NCBI GenBank assembly: GCA_004555205.1
Contig: SFIY01000003.1
Span: 1 to 64,000, forward strand
Reading direction: 5' to 3'
Source of the DNA: Clostridiales bacterium
GTDB taxonomy: Bacteria; Bacillota; Clostridia; Oscillospirales; Oscillospiraceae
Length of the DNA: 64,000 nt
Shown here: positions 7,402 through 15,894 of the stretch, piece by piece
How positions within the stretch are numbered: the stretch's first letter is position 1
How the letters are laid out: each line of letters opens with the position of its first letter
Program-made: the position numbers and the translations under genes
The notes under the pieces: model-generated
The model's database searches: none
Told to the model about the DNA's origin: nothing
Seen by the model: only the letters and a program-made list of their open reading frames with translations

Positions 7402-8895
7402 ATGAAACGACTGAAAAAACGCTTTCAAAACCTGTATTGGCAGCAGTTTTTGCTGACAGCCGGCATGGTGCTGCTGACGCTGCTGCTGCTGGGCGTATCC
7501 TTTTATACCTTGAGCTACCGCTATACCATGCAGGAAAAGCGCGGCGAGATGCAGGACCGCGCCGAGCTGGTGGCCCATATGTCTGCGCCGTATCTGGTCT
7601 CGGCGGAGCAGAATGAGCAGCCGGACGACTCTCTGCGCAATCTGGCGGGTGTGGCGGCCCGTATGTCGGATGTGGATTTTTTGATCTGCAACCGCAGCGG
7701 CAATGTGCTGCTGACCTCGGATGAACGCATTGTGGGCCAGGTCGTCACCCTTCCCGACGAGGTGATGCAGGCCATTCTCCGGGAGCATACGATCTACGAA
7801 GCGCGTACCGATCTGGGCGGCATCTATGCCAATAAGCAGTTCGTTGTGGCCGTTCCCGTGACGGAAAGCGAAAACAGCACCACCGTCATCGGCATGGTGG
7901 TGGCCGTCATGGAAACGGTGGAGCTGATGGAGATCTGGCGCTCTTTCATTGCCCTGTTCTTCATGACCGCCGCCATTATTTTGCTCATTGCCTTTGTGGC
8001 CAGCTCCCTGACCTCCATGCGCCAGACCCAGCCGATTCAGGAGATGGTGCAGGCCACCCGCGCCTATGCCGCCGGCAATTTTGACATCCGTATGCAGGAC
8101 GCCGACCGCTGCGACGAGATCGGCGAGCTGGCCGCGTCGTTCAACGCCATGGCGGATTCTCTGGCGGAAACGGAACGCCAGCGCCGGGACTTTATTGCCA
8201 ACATCTCCCATGAGCTGAAAACACCTATGACCACCATCGCCGGCTATACCGACGGTATTCTGGACGGCACCATTCCGCCGGAAAAGGAGCAGCAGTATCT
8301 GCAGATCATCTCCGATGAAAGCCGCCGTCTGAGCCGTCTGGTACGCCGTATGCTGGATATCTCCCAGATCCAGTCCAAGGAAATGAAGAAAGAGGACTTT
8401 GACATCTGCGAAAGTATGCGTCTGGCGCTTTTGAGTATGGAGCAGAAGATTCTGGAGCGCGGTTTGGACGTGCAGGCCGATATTCCCGACGACTCGGTCA
8501 TGGTGCAGGGCGACAACGACCTGATCACGCAGGTGGTCTATAACCTGCTGGAGAATGCGGCTAAATTTGCCGCGCCGTCCTCCACGCTGTATCTGGGTTT
8601 GGCGGTCAACGGCGAAAAGGCACTGGTAACCGTCTGCAACTCCGGCGCCACCATTCCGCCGGAGGAGATCCCTCTGCTGTTCGAGCGTTTCCATAAATCG
8701 GATAAGTCCCGCAGCGAGGATAAGGACGGCTACGGTCTGGGCCTGTATGTGGTCAAGACGATTTTGGAGCTGCATAAGGAGAAGATCAATGTCACCAGTG
8801 AAAACGGTGTGACCTCCTTCAGCTTTACCATGCAAATGGCACATCCCATGCACAATAACGGAGAGGACGATTCTACCCATGTCAGAAGAAAATAA
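7402..8895 (+). CDS. Sensor histidine kinase
   Basis: 497 aa. Transmembrane helices near 18-38 and 182-202 enclose an extracellular sensor domain of about 140 residues. HAMP (about 205-258), dimerisation helix with phospho-acceptor H270 (NISHELKTP) and an HATPase domain with N box (NLLENAAKF) and G box (DGYGLGLYVVK) follow. It phosphorylates the response regulator encoded just upstream. Its end overlaps the htrA start by 17 bp, so translation of the two is likely coupled. Confidence 0.94.
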   Translation: MKRLKKRFQNLYWQQFLLTAGMVLLTLLLLGVSFYTLSYRYTMQEKRGEMQDRAELVAHMSAPYLVSAEQNEQPDDSLRNLAGVAARMSDVDFLICNRSGNVLLTSDERIVGQVVTLPDEVMQAILREHTIYEARTDLGGIYANKQFVVAVPVTESENSTTVIGMVVAVMETVELMEIWRSFIALFFMTAAIILLIAFVASSLTSMRQTQPIQEMVQATRAYAAGNFDIRMQDADRCDEIGELAASFNAMADSLAETERQRRDFIANISHELKTPMTTIAGYTDGILDGTIPPEKEQQYLQIISDESRRLSRLVRRMLDISQIQSKEMKKEDFDICESMRLALLSMEQKILERGLDVQADIPDDSVMVQGDNDLITQVVYNLLENAAKFAAPSSTLYLGLAVNGEKALVTVCNSGATIPPEEIPLLFERFHKSDKSRSEDKDGYGLGLYVVKTILELHKEKINVTSENGVTSFSFTMQMAHPMHNNGEDDSTHVRRK

Positions 8896-10207
8896 AGAAC
8901 TGCAACCCCAGCCCGAGAAGGAGCAAACCCAACCCGAGGAAGTCATCCTTTGGTACACACCCGCATCGCAGCAGGCGGAGGAAGTTGTCTGCTGGTATGA
9001 GCAGCCCACGCCGCTGCCCGGCAAGCGTTGGCGCGAGGTCGCACCGACGGACACCGGTGTCTGGCGCGAGGCTGCCCGGAAGGAGCGGAAGCACCGCCGC
9101 TGGCCGTGGATTGCGGCGGCCGTCGTGGTGCTGGCCATTGCCGCCGTGATCGTGACCGGCTTGTTCAGCGACCACTCACCTGTCCTGCCCGATGACGGAG
9201 ATGCTGCCAGCAGCATCGTGGACATTTTCAACCATAAAGGCACCTCTATTCCCCGCTATGAGGGTGACGCCTCTGTGCGTCTGACCTGTCAACGCGGCCA
9301 CGGTGAGGAGCTCTCTCCCCGGGAGGTATATGCCAAGGTGAATCCCTCCGTGGTCACCGTGGTGGCCGCTGTGGGCGAATACGGCTCTGTGGGCACAGGC
9401 ATTATCATGAGCGGGGACGGCTATATCCTCACCAATGCCCATGTGATCTCCGGCAGTGACAGCTGCTGGATCGCGCTGGACAGCGGCGTGACCTACGATG
9501 TCCGGTTGGTGGGCTATGATGAAAGCGAAGATCTGGCCGTGCTCAAGGCCGTGGATGCCGAGGGTCTGCCGGCGGCGGAGTTCGGCGACTCGGACCTGGC
9601 CTGTGTGGGCGATACAGTGTATGCCATCGGCAACCCCTTGGGTATCGAGCTGCGCGGCACGCTGACGGACGGCATCATCTCCGCCATTAACCGCGCCGTG
9701 GATGTGGACGGCAAATCCATGACCCTGATCCAGACCAACGCCGCTCTCAATAACGGCAATTCCGGCGGCCCGCTGATCAATGCCTACGGGCAGGTCATCG
9801 GCATCAACACGCTGAAAATGAGCAATGCCGACGCCGAGGCGGAGGCCACGGTGGAGGGTTTGGGTTTTGCCCTGCCCATCAGCACCGTTTTCTTTGTGGT
9901 CAACGACCTGATCGCCACCGGCACCTTCCACGGCTACCCCACCATCGGCATTACGGTGGCCAGCGCCGTCTCCGATGACGGTGTGCCTTATGTGGGTGTC
10001 ATCGAGGTGACGGAGGGCTCCGGTGCAGACAAGGCCGGTATTCAGTCCGGCGACGTGATTCTCGCCGCCGACGGGCAGGAGCTGTCCGCCACGGAAGACC
10101 TTCTGAGCGTCCGTCGCAACCACGCCGTCGGTGACGAGGTCGTACTGACCGTCTGGCGCGACGGCGAGACCTTTGATGTGACGGTCACACTCCAATCCGA
10201 CCGATAA
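8879..10207 (+). CDS. htrA: HtrA/DegP-type membrane-anchored serine protease
   Basis: 442 aa. A cytosolic N terminus (1-76) has two similar blocks, EEVILWYTP and EEVVCWYEQP, of unknown role. One transmembrane helix (77-95) leads to an extracellular trypsin-like domain with triad H188 (TNAHVI), D218 (DLAVLK) and S295 (GNSGGPL), then a PDZ domain from about 330. Such proteases degrade or refold misfolded secreted proteins. It is the third gene of the two-component operon and ends at a strong terminator, which suggests it is a target or feedback component of that system. Confidence 0.93.
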   Translation: MSEENKELQPQPEKEQTQPEEVILWYTPASQQAEEVVCWYEQPTPLPGKRWREVAPTDTGVWREAARKERKHRRWPWIAAAVVVLAIAAVIVTGLFSDHSPVLPDDGDAASSIVDIFNHKGTSIPRYEGDASVRLTCQRGHGEELSPREVYAKVNPSVVTVVAAVGEYGSVGTGIIMSGDGYILTNAHVISGSDSCWIALDSGVTYDVRLVGYDESEDLAVLKAVDAEGLPAAEFGDSDLACVGDTVYAIGNPLGIELRGTLTDGIISAINRAVDVDGKSMTLIQTNAALNNGNSGGPLINAYGQVIGINTLKMSNADAEAEATVEGLGFALPISTVFFVVNDLIATGTFHGYPTIGITVASAVSDDGVPYVGVIEVTEGSGADKAGIQSGDVILAADGQELSATEDLLSVRRNHAVGDEVVLTVWRDGETFDVTVTLQSDR

Positions 10208-10220
10208 ATGTCTACGCGCC

Positions 10221-10250
10221 AAGGTGTGCCTGCGGGCACACCTTTTTCTT
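10221..10250 (+). terminator. Terminator of the RR-HK-htrA operon
   Basis: AGGTGTGCC-TGC-GGGCACACCT followed by TTTTCTTTT, 14 bp after the htrA stop. Confidence 0.9.
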
Positions 10251-10306
10251 TTCAAATCGGGTCGGGTATGGTAAAATAAATTGATGGTTTGAAGGGAGGG
10301 CGGCGT

Positions 10307-11152
10307 ATGTTCAAGCGCATTTATCTGGAAGTGACCAATGTGTGTAACCTGCGCTGCTCTTTTTGTCCCGGCACGGTCCGTGCCCCGCGTTTTCTGTCGG
10401 CGGCGGAATTTCGCCGTCTTTCAGCGAAGCTCCGGCCCTATACGGAGTATCTCTATCTCCATGTGATGGGCGAGCCGCTGCTGCATCCGCAGCTTGACGC
10501 GCTTCTCGCCATTGCCTGCGAGCTGGGGTTTCGCGTGTGCCTGACCACCAACGGCACCTTGCTTCCCGAGAGGCAGGAGGTGCTGCTCCAGGCCCCCGTG
10601 CTGCATAAGGTCAGCGTGTCGCTCCACAGCTTTGAGGGCAATGACCGTCAGGAGGACATGACCGGCTATCTGGACGGGGTGTGGCGGTTTTGCCGCCGCG
10701 CCGCCGATCAGGGCGTTCTGTGTGCGCTGCGATTGTGGAATCAGGGCGGGTCGGAGCGCCGCAACGGAGAGATTCTGGACTATCTCTCCCGTCAACTGGG
10801 GTTTGAGGCGGCGTCATCTCCCGTTGACTCCCGCGGCAACCACCGTCTGTGCGACCGGATTTTTCTGGAGCGCGCGGAGCAGTTCGACTGGCCCGACGCC
10901 GCCGGGCAGGAGCGCGATGTGCAGTTTTGCCATGGGCTGAGCCGACAGATCGCCGTGCTGTGTGACGGCACGGTGGTACCCTGCTGTCTGGACGGACAGG
11001 GCACCATCGCCTTGGGCAACCTCTTTACCGACGAGCTTTCCGCCATTCTCGCCTCACCTCGCGCCGCCGCTGTCCGCGAGGGCTTCCGCCGCCGGGAGCC
11101 CTGCGAGGCGCTGTGCAAAACATGTGGCTATGCCACCCGGTTTAATAAGTAA
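10307..11152 (+). CDS. Radical SAM/SPASM-like protein of unknown substrate
   Basis: 281 aa from the ATG preceded by GGGAGGGCGG. The 4Fe-4S/SAM motif is CNLRCSFC near residue 16. The C-terminal part has cysteines arranged like a short SPASM auxiliary-cluster domain (FCHGLSRQ, VPCCLDG, CEALCKTCGY). The family includes peptide- and protein-modifying enzymes and anaerobic sulfatase-maturase relatives. No small precursor peptide is visible next to it. It ends 1 bp before mutY, so the two are co-transcribed, but this gives no clear functional link. Confidence 0.8.
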   Translation: MFKRIYLEVTNVCNLRCSFCPGTVRAPRFLSAAEFRRLSAKLRPYTEYLYLHVMGEPLLHPQLDALLAIACELGFRVCLTTNGTLLPERQEVLLQAPVLHKVSVSLHSFEGNDRQEDMTGYLDGVWRFCRRAADQGVLCALRLWNQGGSERRNGEILDYLSRQLGFEAASSPVDSRGNHRLCDRIFLERAEQFDWPDAAGQERDVQFCHGLSRQIAVLCDGTVVPCCLDGQGTIALGNLFTDELSAILASPRAAAVREGFRRREPCEALCKTCGYATRFNK

Positions 11153-11153
11153 T

Positions 11154-12209
11154 ATGGATGCAAAACAGGAAAAACTGAATCGTCTGGCGCAGCCGCTTTT
11201 GGATTGGTACGCGCGCAACCGCCGGCCGCTGCCGTGGCGGGAGGAGGTATCCCCCTACCGTACATGGGTGTCGGAGATCATGCTGCAGCAGACCCGCGTG
11301 AGCGCGGTGATCCCCTATTTTCAGCGGTTTTTGGCGGCGTTCCCCACGGTGGAGGCGCTGGCCGGGGCAGACGAGGCACAGCTTTTGAAGCTGTGGGAGG
11401 GTCTGGGCTACTACTCCCGCGCCCGCAACTTGCAAAAGACCGCCAAAATCATCACCGAAACCTACCATGGGCAGTTCCCCCACACCTACGACGAGCTGAT
11501 CGCCCTGCCCGGCATCGGGGACTACACCGCCGGCGCCGTTTTATCCATCGCTTTCCATCAGCCCGTCCCTGCGGTGGACGGCAATGTGCTGCGCGTGGCC
11601 GCCCGCATTACCGGCGACGAGGGCAATGTGCTGGACGGTAAGGTCCGCGCCGCTTTTCGCCGGAGGATGGCGCAGGCCATGCCCGCCAAGCACTGCGGGG
11701 CTTTCAATCAGGCGCTGATGGACTTGGGCGCCGCTGTCTGCCTGCCAAACGGCACGCCGCTGTGTGAGGAATGTCCCGCCGCGGATTTTTGCGACGCCTA
11801 TGCCACGAATCGGCAAAAGGTGCTGCCGGTGCGGCAGAAAAACACCGCCAGGCGCGTGGAGCGGAAAACCGTGTTTCTTCTGCGGCGCGGCGAGGAGATC
11901 GCCCTGCGTCAGCGTCCCGCCGCCGGCCTGCTGGCCGGACTGTGGGAATATCCCCACACCGAGGGCATGCTGGACGAGTCCGGTGCCGCCGCGCAATTGG
12001 CGCAATGGGACATTGTGCCCCACAAATGGGTCAAAAGTATTCGATTTAAGCACGAGTTTACCCACATCCGCTGGGAAATGGTGGGGTATGTATTGGAAAC
12101 AGAGGGCAACGGCCCCACCGACTGGGTGTGGGCCGACAGGAAGGAGCGGCAGCGATATGCCATTCCCTCCGCCTTTGAAAAACTGACACGGGAATGGGAG
12201 GAACGATAA
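11154..12209 (+). CDS. mutY: A/G-specific adenine glycosylase
   Basis: 351 aa. The DNA glycosylase domain has the HhH motif LPGIGDYTAGA with the catalytic aspartate in AVDGNVLRV, and E in SEIMLQQTRV. A 4Fe-4S loop follows (C-x7-C-x2-C-x5-C, in CLPNGTPLCEECPAADFC). A C-terminal NUDIX-like domain recognises 8-oxoG. The enzyme removes A mispaired with 8-oxoG. The start at 11154 sits right after the upstream stop; a longer in-frame reading would run back through the radical SAM gene and is an artefact. tdk follows with no gap. Confidence 0.95.
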   Translation: MDAKQEKLNRLAQPLLDWYARNRRPLPWREEVSPYRTWVSEIMLQQTRVSAVIPYFQRFLAAFPTVEALAGADEAQLLKLWEGLGYYSRARNLQKTAKIITETYHGQFPHTYDELIALPGIGDYTAGAVLSIAFHQPVPAVDGNVLRVAARITGDEGNVLDGKVRAAFRRRMAQAMPAKHCGAFNQALMDLGAAVCLPNGTPLCEECPAADFCDAYATNRQKVLPVRQKNTARRVERKTVFLLRRGEEIALRQRPAAGLLAGLWEYPHTEGMLDESGAAAQLAQWDIVPHKWVKSIRFKHEFTHIRWEMVGYVLETEGNGPTDWVWADRKERQRYAIPSAFEKLTREWEER

Positions 12210-12797
12210 ATGGCGCAGCTATACTTTAAGTACGGGGCCATGGGCTCGAGCAAAACCGCCAACGCGCTGATGGCGCGGTTCAACTACGAAGAACGGGGGC
12301 AGAAAACGCTGCTGGTCAAGCCCCGCATGGATTCCCGCGACGGCGACCACATGGTCCACTCGCGTATCGGGCTGAATCACCCCTGCATCTATTTTGACGA
12401 GATGCGCGAAATGGCGGACGAGACGCTGCAGCAGTATGCCTGCATCATTGTGGACGAGGCACAGTTCCTGACCAAGGAGGAGGTCTACTATCTGGTGCAT
12501 CTGGTGGATGATTGCCATATCCCCGTGATCTGCTACGGTTTGCGGGCCGACTTTAAGGGCGAGCTGTTTCCCGGCAGCTATCACCTGCTGGTGCTGGCGG
12601 ACAAGCTGGAGGAGGTCAAGACCATCTGCTGGTGCGGCAAGAAGGCGGCCTTCAACGCACGCTTCGACGAAACCGGCCGGGTGGTCAAGGAGGGCGCACA
12701 GGTGGTGCTCGGCGCCAACGATAAATATATCAGCCTGTGCCGCCGTCACTGGATGAGCGGCGATTTGGGCCCCGACTTTACCGTGGGCAAGCCATGA
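12210..12797 (+). CDS. tdk: Thymidine kinase (type II)
   Basis: 195 aa. The P-loop reads YGAMGSSKT (residues 8-16), with Ser where many family members have Gly. The catalytic glutamate is in VDEAQFL (about 83). A zinc ribbon is formed by CWCG and CRRHW cysteines plus histidine. The lid region carries thymidine-binding backbone contacts. It salvages thymidine to dTMP. It starts directly after the mutY stop and its stop overlaps the next ATG (ATGA), so all are in one operon. Confidence 0.93.
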   Translation: MAQLYFKYGAMGSSKTANALMARFNYEERGQKTLLVKPRMDSRDGDHMVHSRIGLNHPCIYFDEMREMADETLQQYACIIVDEAQFLTKEEVYYLVHLVDDCHIPVICYGLRADFKGELFPGSYHLLVLADKLEEVKTICWCGKKAAFNARFDETGRVVKEGAQVVLGANDKYISLCRRHWMSGDLGPDFTVGKP

Positions 12798-13663
12798 TCT
12801 GTTATCTGTGCCCCAGGCGCTGCGGCGCGGAGCGCACGGCGCAGCAGGGCGGTGGTGTATGCCGTATGCCTGCCGCGCCTAAGATCGCCCGGGCCGCGCT
12901 GCACCATTGGGAGGAGCCGGTGATCTCCGGCACAAGAGGAAGCGGTGCGGTGTTCTTCTCCGGCTGCAATTTACAGTGCGTGTTCTGCCAGAACGGCGAC
13001 ATCTCCGCCGGCGGCTTCGGCAAGGTGGTCAGCGTGCCGCGTCTGCGCGACATTTTCCATGAGTTGATCGCACAGGGCGCACACAATATCAATCTGGTCA
13101 GCCCCACGCCCTATGTGCCGTGGATCCTGCAGGCGCTGGAGCCGCCGCTGCCTGTGCCGGTGGTTTATAACTGCGGCGGCTACGAGTCGGTGGACACACT
13201 GCGCACCCTTGCGGGCAAGGTACAGGTCTATCTGCCCGACCTGAAATATGCGCTCTCCCACACCGCCCAAATGCTCTCCGGCGCGGCAGACTATTTTGAG
13301 GTGGCCACCGCCGCCATTGAGGAGATGTACCGCCAGACGGGCCCCTGCCGCATGGAGGACGGTCTTTTGACGCGCGGCGTGGTCATCCGCCATCTGGTAC
13401 TGCCGGGGCAATTGGAAAACACGAGGCGCTGCATTGACTGGGTGGCCTCCCGCTTCAAGGACGGAGAGGTGCTGTTCTCGCTGATGAGCCAGTACACACC
13501 CCGGCCTGACGCACAGGGCGCACTGGCCCGCCATGTACGGCGCAGCGAATACCGCGCGGCGGTGGAATATATGGAAAACTGCGGCATAACGAGCGGTTTT
13601 TTACAGGAACGCACCTCGGCGCGGGAGGAATACACGCCGCCCTTTGATCTGACGGGGGTGTGA
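12794..13663 (+). CDS. Radical SAM protein, PflA-like (COG1313 type)
   Basis: 289 aa. An N-terminal CYLCPRRC cysteine block precedes the radical SAM motif CNLQCVFCQN (about residue 64). This order, with the distant HNINLVSPTPYV and LPDLKYA motifs, matches the family of pyruvate-formate-lyase-activase-like proteins of unassigned substrate that are widespread in anaerobes. The start ATG overlaps the tdk stop (ATGA); a longer frame beginning inside tdk is not needed. Whether it activates a glycyl radical enzyme is unknown, and none is encoded nearby. Confidence 0.85.
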   Translation: MICYLCPRRCGAERTAQQGGGVCRMPAAPKIARAALHHWEEPVISGTRGSGAVFFSGCNLQCVFCQNGDISAGGFGKVVSVPRLRDIFHELIAQGAHNINLVSPTPYVPWILQALEPPLPVPVVYNCGGYESVDTLRTLAGKVQVYLPDLKYALSHTAQMLSGAADYFEVATAAIEEMYRQTGPCRMEDGLLTRGVVIRHLVLPGQLENTRRCIDWVASRFKDGEVLFSLMSQYTPRPDAQGALARHVRRSEYRAAVEYMENCGITSGFLQERTSAREEYTPPFDLTGV

Positions 13664-13717
13664 CCGTGTTTTTTGCCTGAATAGAGCGGAGGCACGGATT
13701 TTTCATATTTTGCCGCC

Positions 13718-13746
13718 TTGCAATTGGCGGCGCAGTGTGGTATGGT
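13718..13746 (+). promoter_or_regulatory. Sigma-A-like promoter before the 13.8-kb hypothetical gene
   Basis: TTGCAA, a 17-bp spacer and TATGGT, 70 bp before the start codon. Confidence 0.5.
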
Positions 13747-13815
13747 AAAGGAAGTAAGAGGCATGGTGAACCATGCACCAACCATTGAAGAAACGCCATG
13801 GAGGAGGGCAAAAGC

Positions 13816-14286
13816 ATGAGTTATCCCAAAACCGGCCACGAGGTCTATGTGAGCTTAAACCTGTCCAACACCATGCTCACCGGCATCGGTAAGGGCACGA
13901 TTACCCGTGAGGAAGTATCGGCAGACTATCTAAAGCGCCTGTTTACCAAGCACGGCGTCATTGTATCCGCCAAGCCGGAGCAGCGCCGCCTGCTGGAAAT
14001 CGTCAACGAAACCTACGATCTGGGCCTGGAGATCCCCGAATCGCTGAAGCTGTTCCAGCTCAGTGAAACGCACCGCCGTCTGGTGGTCATCAATGTGCAG
14101 GGCCTGCGCCGCAAGAACGGCTCTCTGCTGCCGGAGTACACGGAGGAGGAGTTTAACGAAGCTACCTTCGCCTTCGTGAAGTACTATGTGCAGGGCAAGC
14201 ACTATGACGAGCTGGTGGAGGAGAACAAGAAGCTGAAGTTCGAGCTGGAGCAGGAGATCGAGTGGCGCAACCGCACCGATAGCTGA
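13816..14286 (+). CDS. Conserved-looking hypothetical protein with C-terminal coiled coil
   Basis: 156 aa from the ATG with GGAGGAGGG in front. Not recognised. The body is soluble, mixed alpha/beta. Residues about 125-150 (DELVEENKKLKFELEQEIEW) are a strongly predicted short coiled coil. It has its own promoter-like sequence and a strong bidirectional terminator, and codon use matches the surrounding core genes, so it looks like a resident gene and not an import. No transmembrane segment or signal peptide. Confidence 0.75.
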   Translation: MSYPKTGHEVYVSLNLSNTMLTGIGKGTITREEVSADYLKRLFTKHGVIVSAKPEQRRLLEIVNETYDLGLEIPESLKLFQLSETHRRLVVINVQGLRRKNGSLLPEYTEEEFNEATFAFVKYYVQGKHYDELVEENKKLKFELEQEIEWRNRTDS

Positions 14287-14300
14287 GTAATACATACGAT

Positions 14301-14333
14301 AAAACCCGACCCTCACATGAGGGTCGGGTTTTG
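14301..14333. terminator. Bidirectional terminator between the hypothetical gene and hemW
   Basis: AAAACCCGACCCTC / GAGGGTCGGGTTTT with T-runs on both sides; it serves the rightward gene and lies at the 3' end of the leftward hemW. Confidence 0.9.
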
Positions 14334-15533
14334 TTATACGATGCGGTAGTTGCCTCGGGCGGCCTCGGCCAGACGCCGTGCCTTTTCGCGGGTAAGTGCG
14401 TCCTGCAGCTCGCCGATGATCCGGTTGGACACCAAAAAGCCCTTGGGCGTCAAGCGCCAGCCGTTTGCGGTGCGTGCGGCCAATCCGTGCTGCTCATACA
14501 GGACGAATTTTTCCTCCAGCGGGGCAAAACGCTCACGAAAACGGTTTTCAAAGCCGCGGCGGTCGATCCCTGCCGTGGTGCGCAGCGTCAGCATGATGTA
14601 CTCCATGTCACGCTCCGGCGGCGGGACGGATTCGGTTTCCGACAACACCAGCTCGCCGCGGATATAGCCCTCCAGATCCCGGACATAGCCGTAGCGCACA
14701 TTGCCGAAATCGGAGTGCGCGCCGGGGCCGAAGCCGGCATATTCGCCCAGCGTCCAATACTTGAGATTGTGGCGCGAGGCAAAGCCGTCCTTGGCAAAGT
14801 TGGAGATCTCATACTGCCCGTAGCCCAACTGCGCCAGATATGCCACGGCATAGAGGTACATATCCGCCTGCTGCCCGTCATCGGGGAGGCCCGCGCTTTC
14901 ACGGCGGTCATAGAGGGGCGTGCCCTCCTCCACCTTCAGGCCGTAGCAGCTCAGATGCTCCGGCGAGAGATCCACCACACGGGCAAGAGTCTTTTCCCAT
15001 GCCTCCATGGTCTGGTGGGGCAGGCCGTAGATCAGATCAAGGCTGAGATTGTCAAATTTCGCCTTGCGAATGGCGGCCACCGCTGATGTCACCTGCTCCC
15101 AGGTGTGGATGCGGCCGATCTCGCGCAGCAGCTCGTCGTCATCGGTCTGCACGCCCAGAGAGATGCGGTTAAAGCCGGCCCGGCGCAGTGAGTGCAGCAT
15201 TTTCACATCACCGGCGCTGTCGGGATTGGCCTCCAGTGTAATTTCCGCGTCTTTGGAGAGGCGATACCGCTTTTTCACCGTCTGCAGCAGCTTATTAAGC
15301 CGCTTTTCCCCCAGATAGCTGGGCGTGCCGCCGCCGAAATAGACCGTATCCACCGTGTGGTTCGCCGCCTGAGGCGCTACCTCCTCCAAATGGCGGCTCA
15401 GCGCCGCCACATAGTCGTCCATCTTCTCCTCCCGATGGGGCAGGGAGTAGAAGTCGCAATAGGCGCACTTGGCCTTGCAGAAGGGGATGTGCAGATACAG
15501 CCCTAAGGTGCGTTCGGTTTTCTTTTGTTTCAC
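14334..15533 (-). CDS. hemW: HemW-like radical SAM heme chaperone / coproporphyrinogen dehydrogenase-like protein
   Basis: 399 aa. YLHIPFCKAKCAYCDF carries the CxxxCxxC motif in the HemW form, lacking the fourth cysteine of true HemN. The GGGTPSYL and SLGVQTDDDELL motifs and a C-terminal HemN domain follow. HemW proteins bind heme and SAM and are proposed to insert heme into respiratory enzymes. The start is GTG, immediately after the stop of the ferredoxin gene, with GGAGGAAACAT inside the ferredoxin's last codons, so translation is coupled. Confidence 0.88.
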   Translation of the reverse strand: MKQKKTERTLGLYLHIPFCKAKCAYCDFYSLPHREEKMDDYVAALSRHLEEVAPQAANHTVDTVYFGGGTPSYLGEKRLNKLLQTVKKRYRLSKDAEITLEANPDSAGDVKMLHSLRRAGFNRISLGVQTDDDELLREIGRIHTWEQVTSAVAAIRKAKFDNLSLDLIYGLPHQTMEAWEKTLARVVDLSPEHLSCYGLKVEEGTPLYDRRESAGLPDDGQQADMYLYAVAYLAQLGYGQYEISNFAKDGFASRHNLKYWTLGEYAGFGPGAHSDFGNVRYGYVRDLEGYIRGELVLSETESVPPPERDMEYIMLTLRTTAGIDRRGFENRFRERFAPLEEKFVLYEQHGLAARTANGWRLTPKGFLVSNRIIGELQDALTREKARRLAEAARGNYRIV

Positions 15534-15773
15534 TTATGTTTCCTCCCGTTTCGGCTGTATCATGGTGATGGCGTCGTTAAAGCAATTGACCTTGCAGGAC
15601 CGGCAGCCGATACACCGCTCGCTGTTGACCGCATACAGCCCGTCAGGCTGCAGCTCAATGCACTCCATCACGCAGAACATCCCGCAGTAGCCGCAGCCGG
15701 TGCATTTGTCCGGGTCGATCAGCGCCAGCGCGCGGGCCTTGCGGCCAAAGGGCCGGACGATATTATCAGACAT
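15534..15773 (-). CDS. Small 2x[4Fe-4S] ferredoxin-like protein
   Basis: 79 aa with two CxxCxxCxxxC-type clusters: CTGCGYCGMFC (C-terminal cysteine in CIEL block nearby) and CIGCRSCKVNC. The spacing and length fit a bacterial-type diferric ferredoxin domain. The start chosen is MSDNIV, with GAGGTG upstream; an upstream in-frame extension shows no family similarity. It is the first gene of a two-gene unit with hemW, for which it may be an electron donor (inference). Confidence 0.82.
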   Translation of the reverse strand: MSDNIVRPFGRKARALALIDPDKCTGCGYCGMFCVMECIELQPDGLYAVNSERCIGCRSCKVNCFNDAITMIQPKREET

Positions 15774-15840
15774 GGCAAACACCTCGTATGTCAATTCTCG
15801 CCAATCAGTATAGCTTTTTTTTCGCCGTTTGGCAAGGCGG

Positions 15841-15871
15841 CGCATGATTTTTTCCGGCGCGGGAAATACTA
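15841..15871 (+). promoter_or_regulatory. Putative sigma-G-type promoter of spoVAC
   Basis: CGCATG, 18 bp, AATACTA compares well in the -10 (sigma-G/F consensus CATACTA) and moderately in the -35 (TGMATA). spoVA genes are forespore sigma-G genes in Bacillus. Confidence 0.45.
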
Positions 15872-15894
15872 CCGGATGAAAGGATGTGTTTGCC

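Noticed and set aside
7303..9243. 646-codon open frame on the minus strand
   Set aside because: Antisense to the histidine kinase and htrA, whose domains are unmistakable. Long antisense frames arise easily at this GC content; His/Gln/Arg/Gly-rich composition is typical of such shadows.
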